30,093 nucleotides of DNA from NCBI GenBank assembly GCA_001871435.1, contig MNVC01000033.1, forward strand, positions 1 to 30,093. Direction: 5' to 3'. The notes beneath the pieces were generated by a model. The model made no database searches. It worked only from the letters and a program-made list of their open reading frames with translations, and was not told the DNA's origin. Made by a program: the position numbers and the translations under genes. The stretch is from Candidatus Magasanikbacteria bacterium CG1_02_32_51 (GTDB taxonomy: Bacteria > Patescibacteriota > Patescibacteriia > Magasanikbacterales > UBA922). Of the stretch, positions 1 through 7,200 are shown piece by piece (the first letter of the stretch is position 1; every line of letters starts with the position of its first letter).

Positions 1-188
1 TCCTGTTTGTGTTTCTTAATGAAATCACCAGTTGGCCTAAACCCATTAAATCCGCTCATGGTAGCCATGATGAATATCATTAGCACCATAGGTAGCGTAT
101 GCATTCTGCCTTGGCCACGCCTAAAGTCTTTCAAAGCTGATAATAAAAAGAATAGATTATCTTGTGTTAGTGGTTTGTGTTTTTGCAT
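1..188 (-). CDS. Transposase, N-terminal part, ISAs1-like (runs off the window start)
   Basis: Reading the minus strand from the ATG at 188 gives an open frame of 62 codons that continues past base 1. The product starts MQKHKPLTQDNLFFLLSALK and continues with a short 'DFRRGQGR' segment, then a hydrophobic helix and 'GFNGFRPTGDFIKKH'. This order (LL..L..I.D.R...GR, then a hydrophobic helix, then a short polar end) matches the DDE_Tnp_1-associated N-terminal domain of ISAs1-family transposases. The DDE catalytic part would lie outside the window, so activity cannot be judged. Family assignment is from pattern memory of a short segment; another DDE family is possible. No convincing terminal inverted repeat was found between this start and the end of gyrA. 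Confidence 0.7.
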   Translation of the reverse strand, partial: MQKHKPLTQDNLFFLLSALKDFRRGQGRMHTLPMVLMIFIMATMSGFNGFRPTGDFIKKHKQ

Positions 189-333
189 GGATATTTATGT
201 ATATATAGCCTAAATTTGCTATTACCATCAAATTATACCATAATATTTAATTTAGCGTAAGACGACCGTGGGGGTAACCGTGATTGTCTAGATGTATATC
301 TTATAATAAAGAAAAATATGTTAGTCTGCCACG

Positions 334-391
334 GTAGGGACAGGTCTATTTGTCCGCCGTAGCTTTAGCGGAGGCGGAGACCTGTCCCTAC
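334..391. repeat. Long perfect-arm inverted repeat (dispersed palindrome)
   Basis: Arms GTAGGGACAGGTCT (334-347) and AGACCTGTCCCTAC (378-391) are perfect reverse complements, and the interior is itself partly palindromic (TCCGCC...GGCGGA). It is GC-rich in an AT-rich gap. It lies in the 340-base gap between the transposase start and gyrA; apart from this hairpin and the gyrA terminator nothing else is evident in that gap. Confidence 0.75.
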
Positions 392-447
392 GAATGTGCC
401 AAAATTATCAATTAATACGTAAATTTTATTTTATTCAATCTAAAATA

Positions 448-480
448 AACAAAAAAGTCCATCTACAAAAGATGGACTTT
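448..480 (-). terminator. Rho-independent terminator after gyrA
   Basis: On the minus strand a 10-bp perfect stem (454-463 with 471-480, core AAAGTCCATC) with a 7-nt loop is followed by a T-rich run. It sits about 50 bases beyond the gyrA stop. Confidence 0.8.
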
Positions 481-530
481 CCATATAAATTTCTGTGTAA
501 ATCAGCGTTCAAATCCTCCAAATCCGCGTT

Positions 531-3038
531 TTATACAAAAGCAATAGCAGCTATCTTATCATTTGGATCTTTGAAACGCATAATACGTACTCCCTGAGTA
601 GCTCTACCAAGAGTAGAAATACTCTTTAGAGAAGTCCGAATTACCTGTCCTTTGACAGAAATGATCATAATATCTTTTTCTTCAGTAATATTGACCATTT
701 GACTACTAATAATTTTGCCTGTTTTGGTTGTAATAGCCATAGTCTTGATACCACTACCTCCACGGCCTTGGACTTTGTATTCATTGATTTTGGTCTTCTT
801 GCCTAGACCATTTTCTGACACGACCAACAATTCCAATACTTTCATTTTGACTAGACTATTGTCAATAATACTCATACCTACCACTTCATCAGTTGATTTT
901 AATTTGATGGCTCTTACACCAGAGGCAGTACGCCCCATAGCTCGTACATCTTTTTCTTTGAATCTAATAGATTGACCAAGGGATGTTGTAATCATAATGT
1001 CATTGTTACCAGCAGTTGGTTGAACCCACTCAAGCATATCATTCTCTTTTAGTTTTAGAGCAATCAAGCCTGATTTACGAACATTTTTGAAGTCTTCAAT
1101 TTTTGTTTTCTTGATATTACCTTTGCTTGTAACCATGACCAAAGATTCATAACTACCAAGATTTTTCAATGACAAAAAGATAGAAACTTTTTCGTTTGGT
1201 GCCAGTTGTAAGAAATTGACTAAAGCTTGACCTTTGGAAGTACGGGTTGCTTGAGGAATATCATAAGCACTAAGTTGGAAGACACGACCACGTGTGGTAA
1301 AGAAAAGAATATTGTCATGAGTATTGGTAGAAATTATTTTGTCCACTACATCTTCTTCTTTGGTCGTCAGACCAATTACACCTTTGCCACCACGACTTTG
1401 CTGTTTGAAAGTATCTGGTGACAAACGCTTGATATAACCATCACGACTAGAGATAATGAGAGTTGGTTCATTTGGTACCAAATCTTCCATATTGAATTCT
1501 TTGACACCATGAGCAATAATTTGGGTACGTCTTTCATTGCCATAAGTATTTTTAATTTCCAAAATTTCTGTCTTGATAAGAGCCAAAATTTTCTTTTCAC
1601 TCTTAAGCAAAGCTTCTAATTCAGCAATTATTTTTTGTTTTTCTTTGAGTTCATCTTCAATTTTTTTGCGTTCTAGATTAGCCAGCTGTTGCAACTTCAT
1701 TTCAAGAATTGCCACAGTCTGTCTATCAGAAAATTTGAATTTACTCATCAAATTTATTTTGGCTTCTTCTTTGTCTTTGGATTTTCTAATCAAAGAAATA
1801 ATAAGATCAATTTTGTCCAAAGCTTTTTTCAAGCCCTCCAAAATATGAGTTCTATCAAGTGCTTTGTCTAATTCAAATTGAGTACGACGACGAATGACTT
1901 CTTCACGATGTTTCAAATATTCTTCCAAAACTGTTTTCAAATTCAAAACTCTAGGTTGTATCCCGTCTACCAAAGCCAACATATTGACATGAAAAGTAGT
2001 TTGCAAAGGAGTAAGTTTGTAAAGTCTGTTCAAAATCTTTTTTGGATAAGCATCTTTCTTTACTTCTATCACAATACGCACACCATCTCTATTAGATTCA
2101 TCACGCAAATCTTTGATACCTTCCAATTTTTTTTCTTGTACTAAAGTAGCTATTTTTTCTATCAGTGTAGCTTTGTTTACTTGATAAGGAACTTCAGTAA
2201 TAATAATGTTTGTTCTATCTCCTTTATCAATTTCTTGAATTTCTGTCTTGGCACGCATCACAATACCACCACGACCAGTAGCATAGGCAGCGGCAATATC
2301 TTTTTTGTTATAAATAATTGCACCAGTTGGAAAATCTGGACCCTTTATATATTCAGTCAATTCTTCAATACTCAATTTTGGATTTTCAATCAAAGCTACA
2401 ATACCATCACACAGCTCAGACAAATTGTGAGGAGGAATATTAGTCGCCATACCAACAGCAATACCCATACTACCATTCAAAAGCAAATTTGGTAACTTGG
2501 CTGGTAATACTCTTGGTTCTTTGTAAGAGCCATCATAAGTCGGTACAAAATCCACAGTATTTTTGTCAATATCCACAATCAATTCTTCAGCAATAGCTCG
2601 TAGTTTTGCTTCGGTATAACGCATAGCAGCCGCACTGTCACCATCCATAGAACCAAAGTTACCTTGACCATGAACAAGCATTTCACGCATATTGAAATCT
2701 TGAGCCATACGTACCAAAGAATCATAAATAGCAGAATCTCCATGAGGATGGAATTTGGCCATCACTTCACCAACCACATGAGCTGATTTCTTGGACTTGG
2801 CAGTATGTCTGAGACCCAAACCCCACATTGCATAGAGGATACGACGATGTACAGGCTTGAGACCATCACGGACATCTGGCAAAGCACGAGAAACAATGAC
2901 ACTCATAGCATAGTCCAAATAAGATGTTTCCATTTCTTGTACTAGATTGATTGGTTCTATTTTTTCAACAATTTCCCCCTCGACAACAATGTCATCTATA
3001 TTTTTTTTGGATTTTTGGATACTTTTCAAACGTGTCAT
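531..3038 (-). CDS. gyrA: DNA gyrase subunit A
   Basis: The 835-residue product is the breakage-reunion subunit of DNA gyrase, which introduces negative supercoils with GyrB. The N-terminal topoisomerase IIA domain has the DYAMSVIVSRALPDVRDGLKP block (about 42-62), the quinolone-pocket region HPHGDSAIYD (97-106) and the catalytic tyrosine Y141 in AAMRYTEAKL. The C-terminal half is the beta-pinwheel domain and carries the GyrA-box form QQSRGGKG, which separates GyrA from ParC. S102 and D106 (E. coli S83 and D87 positions) are the wild-type, quinolone-sensitive residues. The start (ATG, MTRLKSIQKS) gives about 30 residues before the conserved domain. The upstream gene ends 6 bases before it, so the two are probably co-transcribed. 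A terminator follows at 448-480. No gyrB is in the window. Confidence 0.97.
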   Translation of the reverse strand: MTRLKSIQKSKKNIDDIVVEGEIVEKIEPINLVQEMETSYLDYAMSVIVSRALPDVRDGLKPVHRRILYAMWGLGLRHTAKSKKSAHVVGEVMAKFHPHGDSAIYDSLVRMAQDFNMREMLVHGQGNFGSMDGDSAAAMRYTEAKLRAIAEELIVDIDKNTVDFVPTYDGSYKEPRVLPAKLPNLLLNGSMGIAVGMATNIPPHNLSELCDGIVALIENPKLSIEELTEYIKGPDFPTGAIIYNKKDIAAAYATGRGGIVMRAKTEIQEIDKGDRTNIIITEVPYQVNKATLIEKIATLVQEKKLEGIKDLRDESNRDGVRIVIEVKKDAYPKKILNRLYKLTPLQTTFHVNMLALVDGIQPRVLNLKTVLEEYLKHREEVIRRRTQFELDKALDRTHILEGLKKALDKIDLIISLIRKSKDKEEAKINLMSKFKFSDRQTVAILEMKLQQLANLERKKIEDELKEKQKIIAELEALLKSEKKILALIKTEILEIKNTYGNERRTQIIAHGVKEFNMEDLVPNEPTLIISSRDGYIKRLSPDTFKQQSRGGKGVIGLTTKEEDVVDKIISTNTHDNILFFTTRGRVFQLSAYDIPQATRTSKGQALVNFLQLAPNEKVSIFLSLKNLGSYESLVMVTSKGNIKKTKIEDFKNVRKSGLIALKLKENDMLEWVQPTAGNNDIMITTSLGQSIRFKEKDVRAMGRTASGVRAIKLKSTDEVVGMSIIDNSLVKMKVLELLVVSENGLGKKTKINEYKVQGRGGSGIKTMAITTKTGKIISSQMVNITEEKDIMIISVKGQVIRTSLKSISTLGRATQGVRIMRFKDPNDKIAAIAFV

Positions 3039-3044
3039 AAATTT

Positions 3045-3674
3045 TTAATTATTGTTTTTGGTTGTGGTAGTTAAATTATTATCTGTATTATTGGTAGTAC
3101 TTACAAACAAACTACTCATAGCTTCTTGCAATTTCTTTAAGCTCTCTGTACTTGTAGTATTATTTTCTACAGTACTACTTGTCAACAAATTTTTCAAGTT
3201 CTCAGTAGTTTTACTATTTTCATCATCAAAGTTTTTAAAAATATTTTGTAATTCACTTTTGCTATCTTTTAGAGAATCAAGTGGCCCGTTGGAATTGCCT
3301 TTATTATCAAAAAACAAATTGTTCATACTCATTATCCACAAAATAAAAATTATAATAGTAAAAATAATTACAGCAGACCAAAGCCAAATATTACTATTTT
3401 TTGGTGAGCTATAAATTTGAGCAGTTTTTTTCTTGACAGGAATAGAAATTTCTTTGAATACAGGTACATTTATTTTTTTTTCTTCTCCAAATTCAGTTTG
3501 ATTATAAATTCCTTGCATTAGTACAGAAGGCAAATCTTTGACAGCTTTTTTGAGTTCTTGGCTGTCTTTTTTGGATTTTTCAGTTGCATTTTTGATCGTT
3601 TTCTTTTTGCCTTTTCTAAATTTCTTGTCTGATTTTTCTTTATGCTCTTTTTTTTTATTTTTTTTGACAGGCAT
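3045..3674 (-). CDS. Lysine-rich single-pass membrane protein, unknown function
   Basis: The 209-residue product is not recognised. It has a very basic N-terminal tail (residues 1-45, mostly K, N and E), one hydrophobic segment at about 96-116 (IWLWSAVIIFTIIIFILWI), then a Ser/Thr/Asn-rich C-terminal part with low-complexity TTNNTDNNLTTTTKNNN at the end. By the positive-inside rule the tail is cytoplasmic and the C-terminal part outside. It is 6 bases upstream of gyrA in the same direction, so it probably shares the gyrA transcript. Proteins of this build next to core genes are common in Patescibacteria, but no function can be assigned from sequence. Confidence 0.75.
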   Translation of the reverse strand: MPVKKNKKKEHKEKSDKKFRKGKKKTIKNATEKSKKDSQELKKAVKDLPSVLMQGIYNQTEFGEEKKINVPVFKEISIPVKKKTAQIYSSPKNSNIWLWSAVIIFTIIIFILWIMSMNNLFFDNKGNSNGPLDSLKDSKSELQNIFKNFDDENSKTTENLKNLLTSSTVENNTTSTESLKKLQEAMSSLFVSTTNNTDNNLTTTTKNNN

Positions 3675-3685
3675 ATATAAACTAA

Positions 3686-3861
3686 TTTCAAATTTTTAAT
3701 TTTCAATTTTGACTTGTCCGCCTTGCCTGCCCGCCTTGGGTGGGGTTGGAAACAATTTTCAATTTTTTAATTTTCAAATATTACAATACTATCTACATTT
3801 AATAAAAATTTTGAACTTTCCACTTTAAAACTTTATGAACTTTATGAACTTTATAACTTGT
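3686..3861. repeat. Intergenic repeats: AT-type arms, GC-rich palindrome piece, 9-bp tandem repeat
   Basis: TTTTTAATTTTCAATTTT at about 3697 recurs in closely similar form near 3760, on either side of a GC-rich piece (about 3715-3750: TCCGCC..GCCCGCCTTGGGTGGGGTTGG) related to the palindromes at 6184 and 11511. At 3829-3855 the 9-mer AACTTTATG is repeated about three times. No gene is seen here. Confidence 0.6.
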
Positions 3862-4476
3862 TTATTCTTTCTCCAAGACAACTACCAAAGTATCTTCCTC
3901 TGGCAAATCTTTTTCTTTGATAATCAATTTCTTTTCTGGTAAACCATTTTTGCTACCAATTTCTTTGAGAAATCCTTCAATTGCTTTGGCGTCAGGATCA
4001 TTGTCAGAATTGAAAGCAAAAGGAATAACAATTTTTGGTTCAATTTCATTGATTAATTTTATAGCATTTTCCACATCAAAAGAATCAGGATGACCAACCG
4101 GCAAACACAAAATATCAATATTAGAAAGGACTTCTAGTTGTCTAGGGGTAAGTTGTTTTTTGATAATACCCACATGGGCAATAGTCATGTCTTCACTATC
4201 AATGCGTAACATGATTTGTCCAGCTTCATGACCTTCTACTGCTGTAATAAGTACACCTCTGGTATCCACTTCACCTGGAGTAGAAAAAACAAAAGGCTCA
4301 CCAGACAAGGTAATAATATCTTTCTCACCACGAGTAAAAAGAGCAATATCTGGAGTCAGACTACGCGGACAACTACCTTTTGTTTGTTTGTAAGGATCTA
4401 TTATTATAGTGACATCTTTGTCAAAAGGTTTTGTCTGAATTTTTATGGCGCTATTGCCAAGCCAAGAAATATGCAT
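3862..4476 (-). CDS. Metallo-beta-lactamase-fold protein with degenerate metal site
   Basis: The 204-residue product resembles the UlaG-like / predicted Zn-dependent hydrolase branch of the MBL superfamily: an N-terminal WLGNSAIKI strand, IIIDPY (25-30), a 'TPGEVDTRGV' turn (66-75), 'MTIAHVGIIKKQLTPRQLEVL' (97-116) and 'DILCLPVGH' (121-129). The HxHxDH zinc motif expected near 48-53 is replaced by TRGEKD, and the aspartate usual after AHxG is isoleucine (HVGI), so canonical metal ligands are lost. It may be a non-hydrolytic relative or use other ligands. It has its own promoter at 4532-4560, and 187 bases of repeats separate it from the next minus-strand gene. Confidence 0.8.
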   Translation of the reverse strand: MHISWLGNSAIKIQTKPFDKDVTIIIDPYKQTKGSCPRSLTPDIALFTRGEKDIITLSGEPFVFSTPGEVDTRGVLITAVEGHEAGQIMLRIDSEDMTIAHVGIIKKQLTPRQLEVLSNIDILCLPVGHPDSFDVENAIKLINEIEPKIVIPFAFNSDNDPDAKAIEGFLKEIGSKNGLPEKKLIIKEKDLPEEDTLVVVLEKE

Positions 4477-4531
4477 AAATTGATGTTTAATAAAGCTAAA
4501 AAGGTTAGCGATTTTGTTTAAATACAGAGAT

Positions 4532-4560
4532 ATTATATATGATTTTTATCAATATGACAA
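4532..4560 (-). promoter_or_regulatory. Sigma70-type promoter for the MBL-fold gene
   Basis: On the minus strand TTGTCA (4555-4560) is separated by 17 bases from TATAAT (4532-4537), 56 bases upstream of the ATG at 4476. Confidence 0.7.
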
Positions 4561-4586
4561 GTACCCAAATAGTGAATTTTGATTCC

Positions 4587-4615
4587 TTGCTATAAGACCC
4601 AAAAAAACATATAAT
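4587..4615 (+). promoter_or_regulatory. Promoter for the AlkD-like gene
   Basis: TTGCTA (4587-4592), a 17-base spacer and TATAAT (4610-4615) lie 29 bases upstream of the ATG at 4644. It is divergent from the promoter at 4532-4560. Confidence 0.6.
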
Positions 4616-4643
4616 AAACAAAGTAAAAAATGAATAATTATTT

Positions 4644-5360
4644 ATGTCCTACCAAAAAATAACTTCCGACCTAAAAAACCTAAGTAACCCAGTCAAAGCC
4701 AAAGTCCTCTCTGGCTTTTTCAAAACCGGCAAAGGACAATATAGCGAAGGAGACAAATTCATGGGTATTACAGTCCCAAAGCAAAGAGAGCTTGCCAAAA
4801 AATACTATGAAAAAATTGATTTTGGAGATTTACAAAAAATGCTCCAAAATAAAATTCATGAATATCGTCTGACAGCTTTATTTATTTTGGTGTACAAATA
4901 TAACCAAACAACAGAAAATAAACAAAAAAAAGAAATCTATAATTTTTATATCAAAAATCTACAATATGTAAATAATTGGGACTTGGTAGATGTTACTACC
5001 CCCAATATTGTTGGGGATTATTTGTTAAACAACCCAAACAAAAAAAATATTCTCTACAAATTGGTAAAATCAAAAAATCTCTGGGAGAGACGCGTAGCTA
5101 TTCTTGCTACTTTTAGTTTTATAAAAGAAAAACAATTTGAGGATAGCCTAGAGATTTCCAAAATACTACTTTGTGATACCCACGATTTGATTCACAAAGC
5201 TGTCGGCTGGATGCTTCGTGAAATAGGAAAAAAAGATATAAAACCTCTAGAAAAATTCTTGAACAAAAATGCAACAAAAATGCCTCGTACAATGCTTAGA
5301 TACGCGATTGAAAAATTCCCTGAAGATATAAGACAATATTATCTAAAAATGACAAAATAA
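4644..5360 (+). CDS. DNA alkylation repair protein, AlkD-like HEAT-repeat glycosylase
   Basis: The 238-residue product fits the AlkD family (about 230-240 residues), HEAT-repeat DNA glycosylases that excise alkylated bases without flipping them. Diagnostic blocks are FMGITVPKQRELAK (39-52), NNWDLVD (110-116), NLWERRVAILATFSFIK (145-161) and DLIHKAVGWMLREIGK (181-196). The catalytic-site residues known from Bacillus cereus AlkD have apparent counterparts: W112, D116, the WERR arginine (R149) and W189. It has its own promoter and a terminator immediately after the stop, so it is probably monocistronic. It lies near another DNA repair gene, exonuclease III. Confidence 0.92.
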   Translation: MSYQKITSDLKNLSNPVKAKVLSGFFKTGKGQYSEGDKFMGITVPKQRELAKKYYEKIDFGDLQKMLQNKIHEYRLTALFILVYKYNQTTENKQKKEIYNFYIKNLQYVNNWDLVDVTTPNIVGDYLLNNPNKKNILYKLVKSKNLWERRVAILATFSFIKEKQFEDSLEISKILLCDTHDLIHKAVGWMLREIGKKDIKPLEKFLNKNATKMPRTMLRYAIEKFPEDIRQYYLKMTK

Positions 5361-5399
5361 AAAATCCAAATTTCAAAAATTTGATATTTGGATTTTTTT
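5361..5399 (+). terminator. Rho-independent terminator of the AlkD-like gene
   Basis: An 11-bp stem AAAATCCAAAT (5361-5371) / ATTTGGATTTT (5385-5395) ends in a T run, directly after the stop codon. Confidence 0.85.
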
Positions 5400-5510
5400 G
5401 AAATTTTAGCTTTGACATTTGTCATTTAAAAACCAAGCTTCTCCCCCACAAATATCACAGTACAACTACGTCCCATTATTGTATGTACACAATATTACTC
5501 AGACTTTATT

Positions 5511-5539
5511 TTGTAAAGAGTGTATAAATGTGATATAAT
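5511..5539 (+). promoter_or_regulatory. Promoter for the HxlR-type gene
   Basis: TTGTAA (5511-5516), 17 bases, TATAAT (5534-5539). The transcript would have a leader of about 100 bases to the ATG at 5651. A near-palindrome ATTGTATGTACACAAT at 5479-5494 lies just upstream and could be an operator; this is a guess. The gap 5400-5650 holds nothing else recognisable. Confidence 0.65.
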
Positions 5540-5716
5540 ACTATTTGTAAAAATAAACCAACAGTCTTTCTTTTTTTGTTCATCCTACTTATAAAAAAGT
5601 CTAACATAAGAAAGATCCCTCGTGTATTCTCACATCAGGATTTTAATAATATGAAAAAGACCAACCAATAATGTCCAATATCTAGCACCATAGACATACT
5701 CTCAGATTTTTGGACT

Positions 5717-5944
5717 ATGCATATAGTCTATACATTACAATCTAGTAGCAAACGTTTTTGTGATTTAGAAAAAGATCTTGAGGGTATTTCTACCCGTACT
5801 CTTACTATAAAATTGAAAAAATTACAAGCAGAAAAAATGCTAGAAAAAAAATATAATGGTAGTTATGAATTAACAGACAAAGGTCATGGTCTAAAAACAG
5901 TTATAGAAGCCATGAAAAAATACGGCGAAAAATATTTAATTTAG
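5717..5944 (+). CDS. HxlR-family transcriptional regulator, interrupted or N-terminally truncated
   Basis: The 75-residue open frame from the ATG at 5717 is the main part of a winged-helix HxlR domain: 'RFCDLEKDLEGISTRTLTIKLKKLQ' is the typical helix-turn-helix and 'ELTDKGHGLKTVIEAMKKYG' the typical end. The conserved HxlR start (CPISSTIDILSDFW) is encoded in frame just upstream, 5672-5713. Further upstream ATG AAA AAG ACC AAC CAA (5651-5668) would be a natural start, but it is separated from the TGT by an in-frame TAA (5669-5671). So either the gene is broken by a nonsense codon or a shorter protein lacking the first helix and its cysteine is made from 5717. HxlR proteins usually sense electrophiles or thiol stress through that N-terminal cysteine. 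A promoter lies at 5511-5539. Confidence 0.8.
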   Translation: MHIVYTLQSSSKRFCDLEKDLEGISTRTLTIKLKKLQAEKMLEKKYNGSYELTDKGHGLKTVIEAMKKYGEKYLI

Positions 5945-6047
5945 ATGTTGTAGATGTTATAGTTGTTCTAAATGTTGAAAATGTTAAAATTGATTTTTAT
6001 TTACAACAGACTAGATATTATAACATTTATAACAATTACAACATTTT
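5943..6047. repeat. Imperfect inverted repeat upstream of exonuclease III
   Basis: The left arm (5943-5972) built of GTTGTAGATGTTATAGTTGTT-like units pairs with a right arm (6016-6047) of ATAACATTTATAACAATTACAACATTTT; roughly 26 of 31 positions match. It fills the gap between the HxlR stop and the exonuclease start, and the right arm overlaps the putative leader of the latter. Confidence 0.6.
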
Positions 6048-6848
6048 ATGTTAATACTTTCTTGGAACATCAACGGCATTAGAGCTGTGGTCAAAAAAGG
6101 CTTCACTAAATTTTTGGAAAACAAAAAACCAGATATTCTTGGTTTACAAGAAGTAAAAATTGGAGATTCACATCGTGAAAAATCCGCCCAAGGCGGACCA
6201 GCCTCGGGTTGGGATTTTTGCAACAACACTGAATACTGGAACAGTGCAAAAAAACCAGGTTACTCAGGCACCATGACACTAATAAAAGAAAAATCTCAAG
6301 CACAACAACTTTTTATCAAGCATACCACTGGTCTAAACATAGAAAAATTTGATGATGAAGGTCGCACTCAAACTTTGGAGTTCAAGGATTTTTATTTTGT
6401 AAATTGTTATTTTCCTAACACTCGTGACGATTTGTCTCGTCTGACTTTCAAGCAAGATTTTAATGATGCATTCCTCAAATATATCAAAAAACTTGATAAG
6501 AAAAAACCAGTCATTGCTGTCGGTGATTACAATGTGGCCCATGAACCAATTGACATAGCTAGACCTGAACCAAATGAAGGTAACGCTGGCTATACTAACG
6601 AAGAAAGAGCTTGGATGAGTCAGTTTACACAAGCAGGTTTTATTGACACTTTTCGACATCTCCATCCAAAAAAAGTACAATACAGCTGGTGGAGTTTCCG
6701 CGCAGCAGCAAGAGCTAGAAATGTTGGCTGGCGTATTGATTATGTGTTAGTTAGCAAAAGATTTGTAAACAAAATAAAGAAAAGCTTTATTTGGGATGAA
6801 ATAGTCGGGTCTGATCACTGCCCTGTTGGAATTGAAATAGACTTATAA
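6048..6848 (+). CDS. xth: Exodeoxyribonuclease III (AP endonuclease family)
   Basis: The 266-residue product belongs to the ExoIII / endonuclease-exonuclease-phosphatase family, which cuts at abasic sites and removes 3' blocks in base-excision repair. Catalytic and metal residues are visible: N7 (WNINGIR), E35 (LQEVK), Y121 (NCYFPN), D160 and N162 (GDYNVAHEPID), and D256-H257 (GSDHCPV). The usual family blocks YWNSAKKPGYSGT (63-75), GRTQTLEF and GWRIDYVL are intact. Between LQEVK and the YW block, residues about 44-56 (EKSAQGGPASGWD) are encoded by a GC-rich palindromic repeat (about 6180-6218) that looks inserted in frame; relatives have an unrelated short loop here. The loop is away from the catalytic residues, so the enzyme should work. 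Confidence 0.95.
   Translation: MLILSWNINGIRAVVKKGFTKFLENKKPDILGLQEVKIGDSHREKSAQGGPASGWDFCNNTEYWNSAKKPGYSGTMTLIKEKSQAQQLFIKHTTGLNIEKFDDEGRTQTLEFKDFYFVNCYFPNTRDDLSRLTFKQDFNDAFLKYIKKLDKKKPVIAVGDYNVAHEPIDIARPEPNEGNAGYTNEERAWMSQFTQAGFIDTFRHLHPKKVQYSWWSFRAAARARNVGWRIDYVLVSKRFVNKIKKSFIWDEIVGSDHCPVGIEIDL
6180..6218. repeat. Palindromic repeat inserted inside the exonuclease III gene
   Basis: TCCGCCCAAGGCGGA (6183-6197) is a perfect short palindrome followed by CCAGCCTCGGGTTGGGA, and the whole is flanked by AAAATCC/GGATTTTT-type ends. Related CCGCCTTGGG/CCCAAGGCGG pieces lie between genes near 3715-3750 and 11521-11545. Confidence 0.65.
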
Positions 6849-6858
6849 ACAATAACAC

Positions 6859-6887
6859 TTGACAAAAAGTGATATTTACTCTATAAT
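6859..6887 (+). promoter_or_regulatory. Perfect consensus sigma70 promoter
   Basis: TTGACA (6859-6864), exactly 17 bases, TATAAT (6882-6887). It is one of the two perfect -35/-10 pairs seen in the window (the other drives ftsH). It points at the hairpin-rich segment 6894-7222. Confidence 0.85.
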
Positions 6888-7042
6888 ACTTTAGGTTTTG
6901 ATTAAAGTAATCAAAATTTGTGTCTAAAACCCGTTATACTTCAACGCGAAAGAGTAGAAATACAAAATCTTGTAAATTACTCCTTCGCTCGGAAGTTCCG
7001 GGCATTGCTGAGTGGAACCGTCACATACAAGGTATCTCTAAA

Positions 7043-7126
7043 ATGAAGAAGTTCCTCATTGTCTACACGTTCTCCCTGGCTGCGTCCCCCATCATCTTGG
7101 GTATTTTCATAGCCATACGCAACTGA
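7043..7126 (+). CDS. Small hydrophobic peptide, 27 residues (putative)
   Basis: ATG at 7043 with AAGG at 7029-7032 (a plausible Shine-Dalgarno at correct spacing) opens a 27-codon frame. The peptide has a short basic start (MKKF), one hydrophobic helix over most of its length and a polar basic end (AIRN), the build of a single-pass membrane peptide. The frame is also open upstream to a GTG at 6920 (68 residues), but that part overlaps the strong RNA stem at 6946-6988 and has no convincing ribosome site. Codons are richer in C and G than in neighbouring genes (for example CTC, GTC, ACG, TCC), suggesting a foreign origin or RNA constraint. A type I toxin-like or small membrane peptide is possible; the function is unknown. 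Confidence 0.45.
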   Translation: MKKFLIVYTFSLAASPIILGIFIAIRN

Positions 7127-7140
7127 CGCATCCTCGTCCA

Positions 7141-7170
7141 AGCCTTCCCGACCTACGTGTCGGGAAGGCT
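7141..7170 (+). other. GC-rich 12-bp perfect hairpin after the small ORF
   Basis: AGCCTTCCCGAC (7141-7152) pairs perfectly with GTCGGGAAGGCT (7159-7170) around a 6-nt loop. No T run follows, so it is not a standard terminator; it may protect the 3' end of the transcript. Confidence 0.7.
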
Positions 7171-7200
7171 ATGGATGAGATAAAATAAAAATTTTAGAAA

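Noticed and set aside
715..2495. Several plus-strand open frames inside gyrA and similar frames opposite other genes.
   Set aside because: They lie fully inside well-supported genes, have low-quality composition and no ribosome sites.
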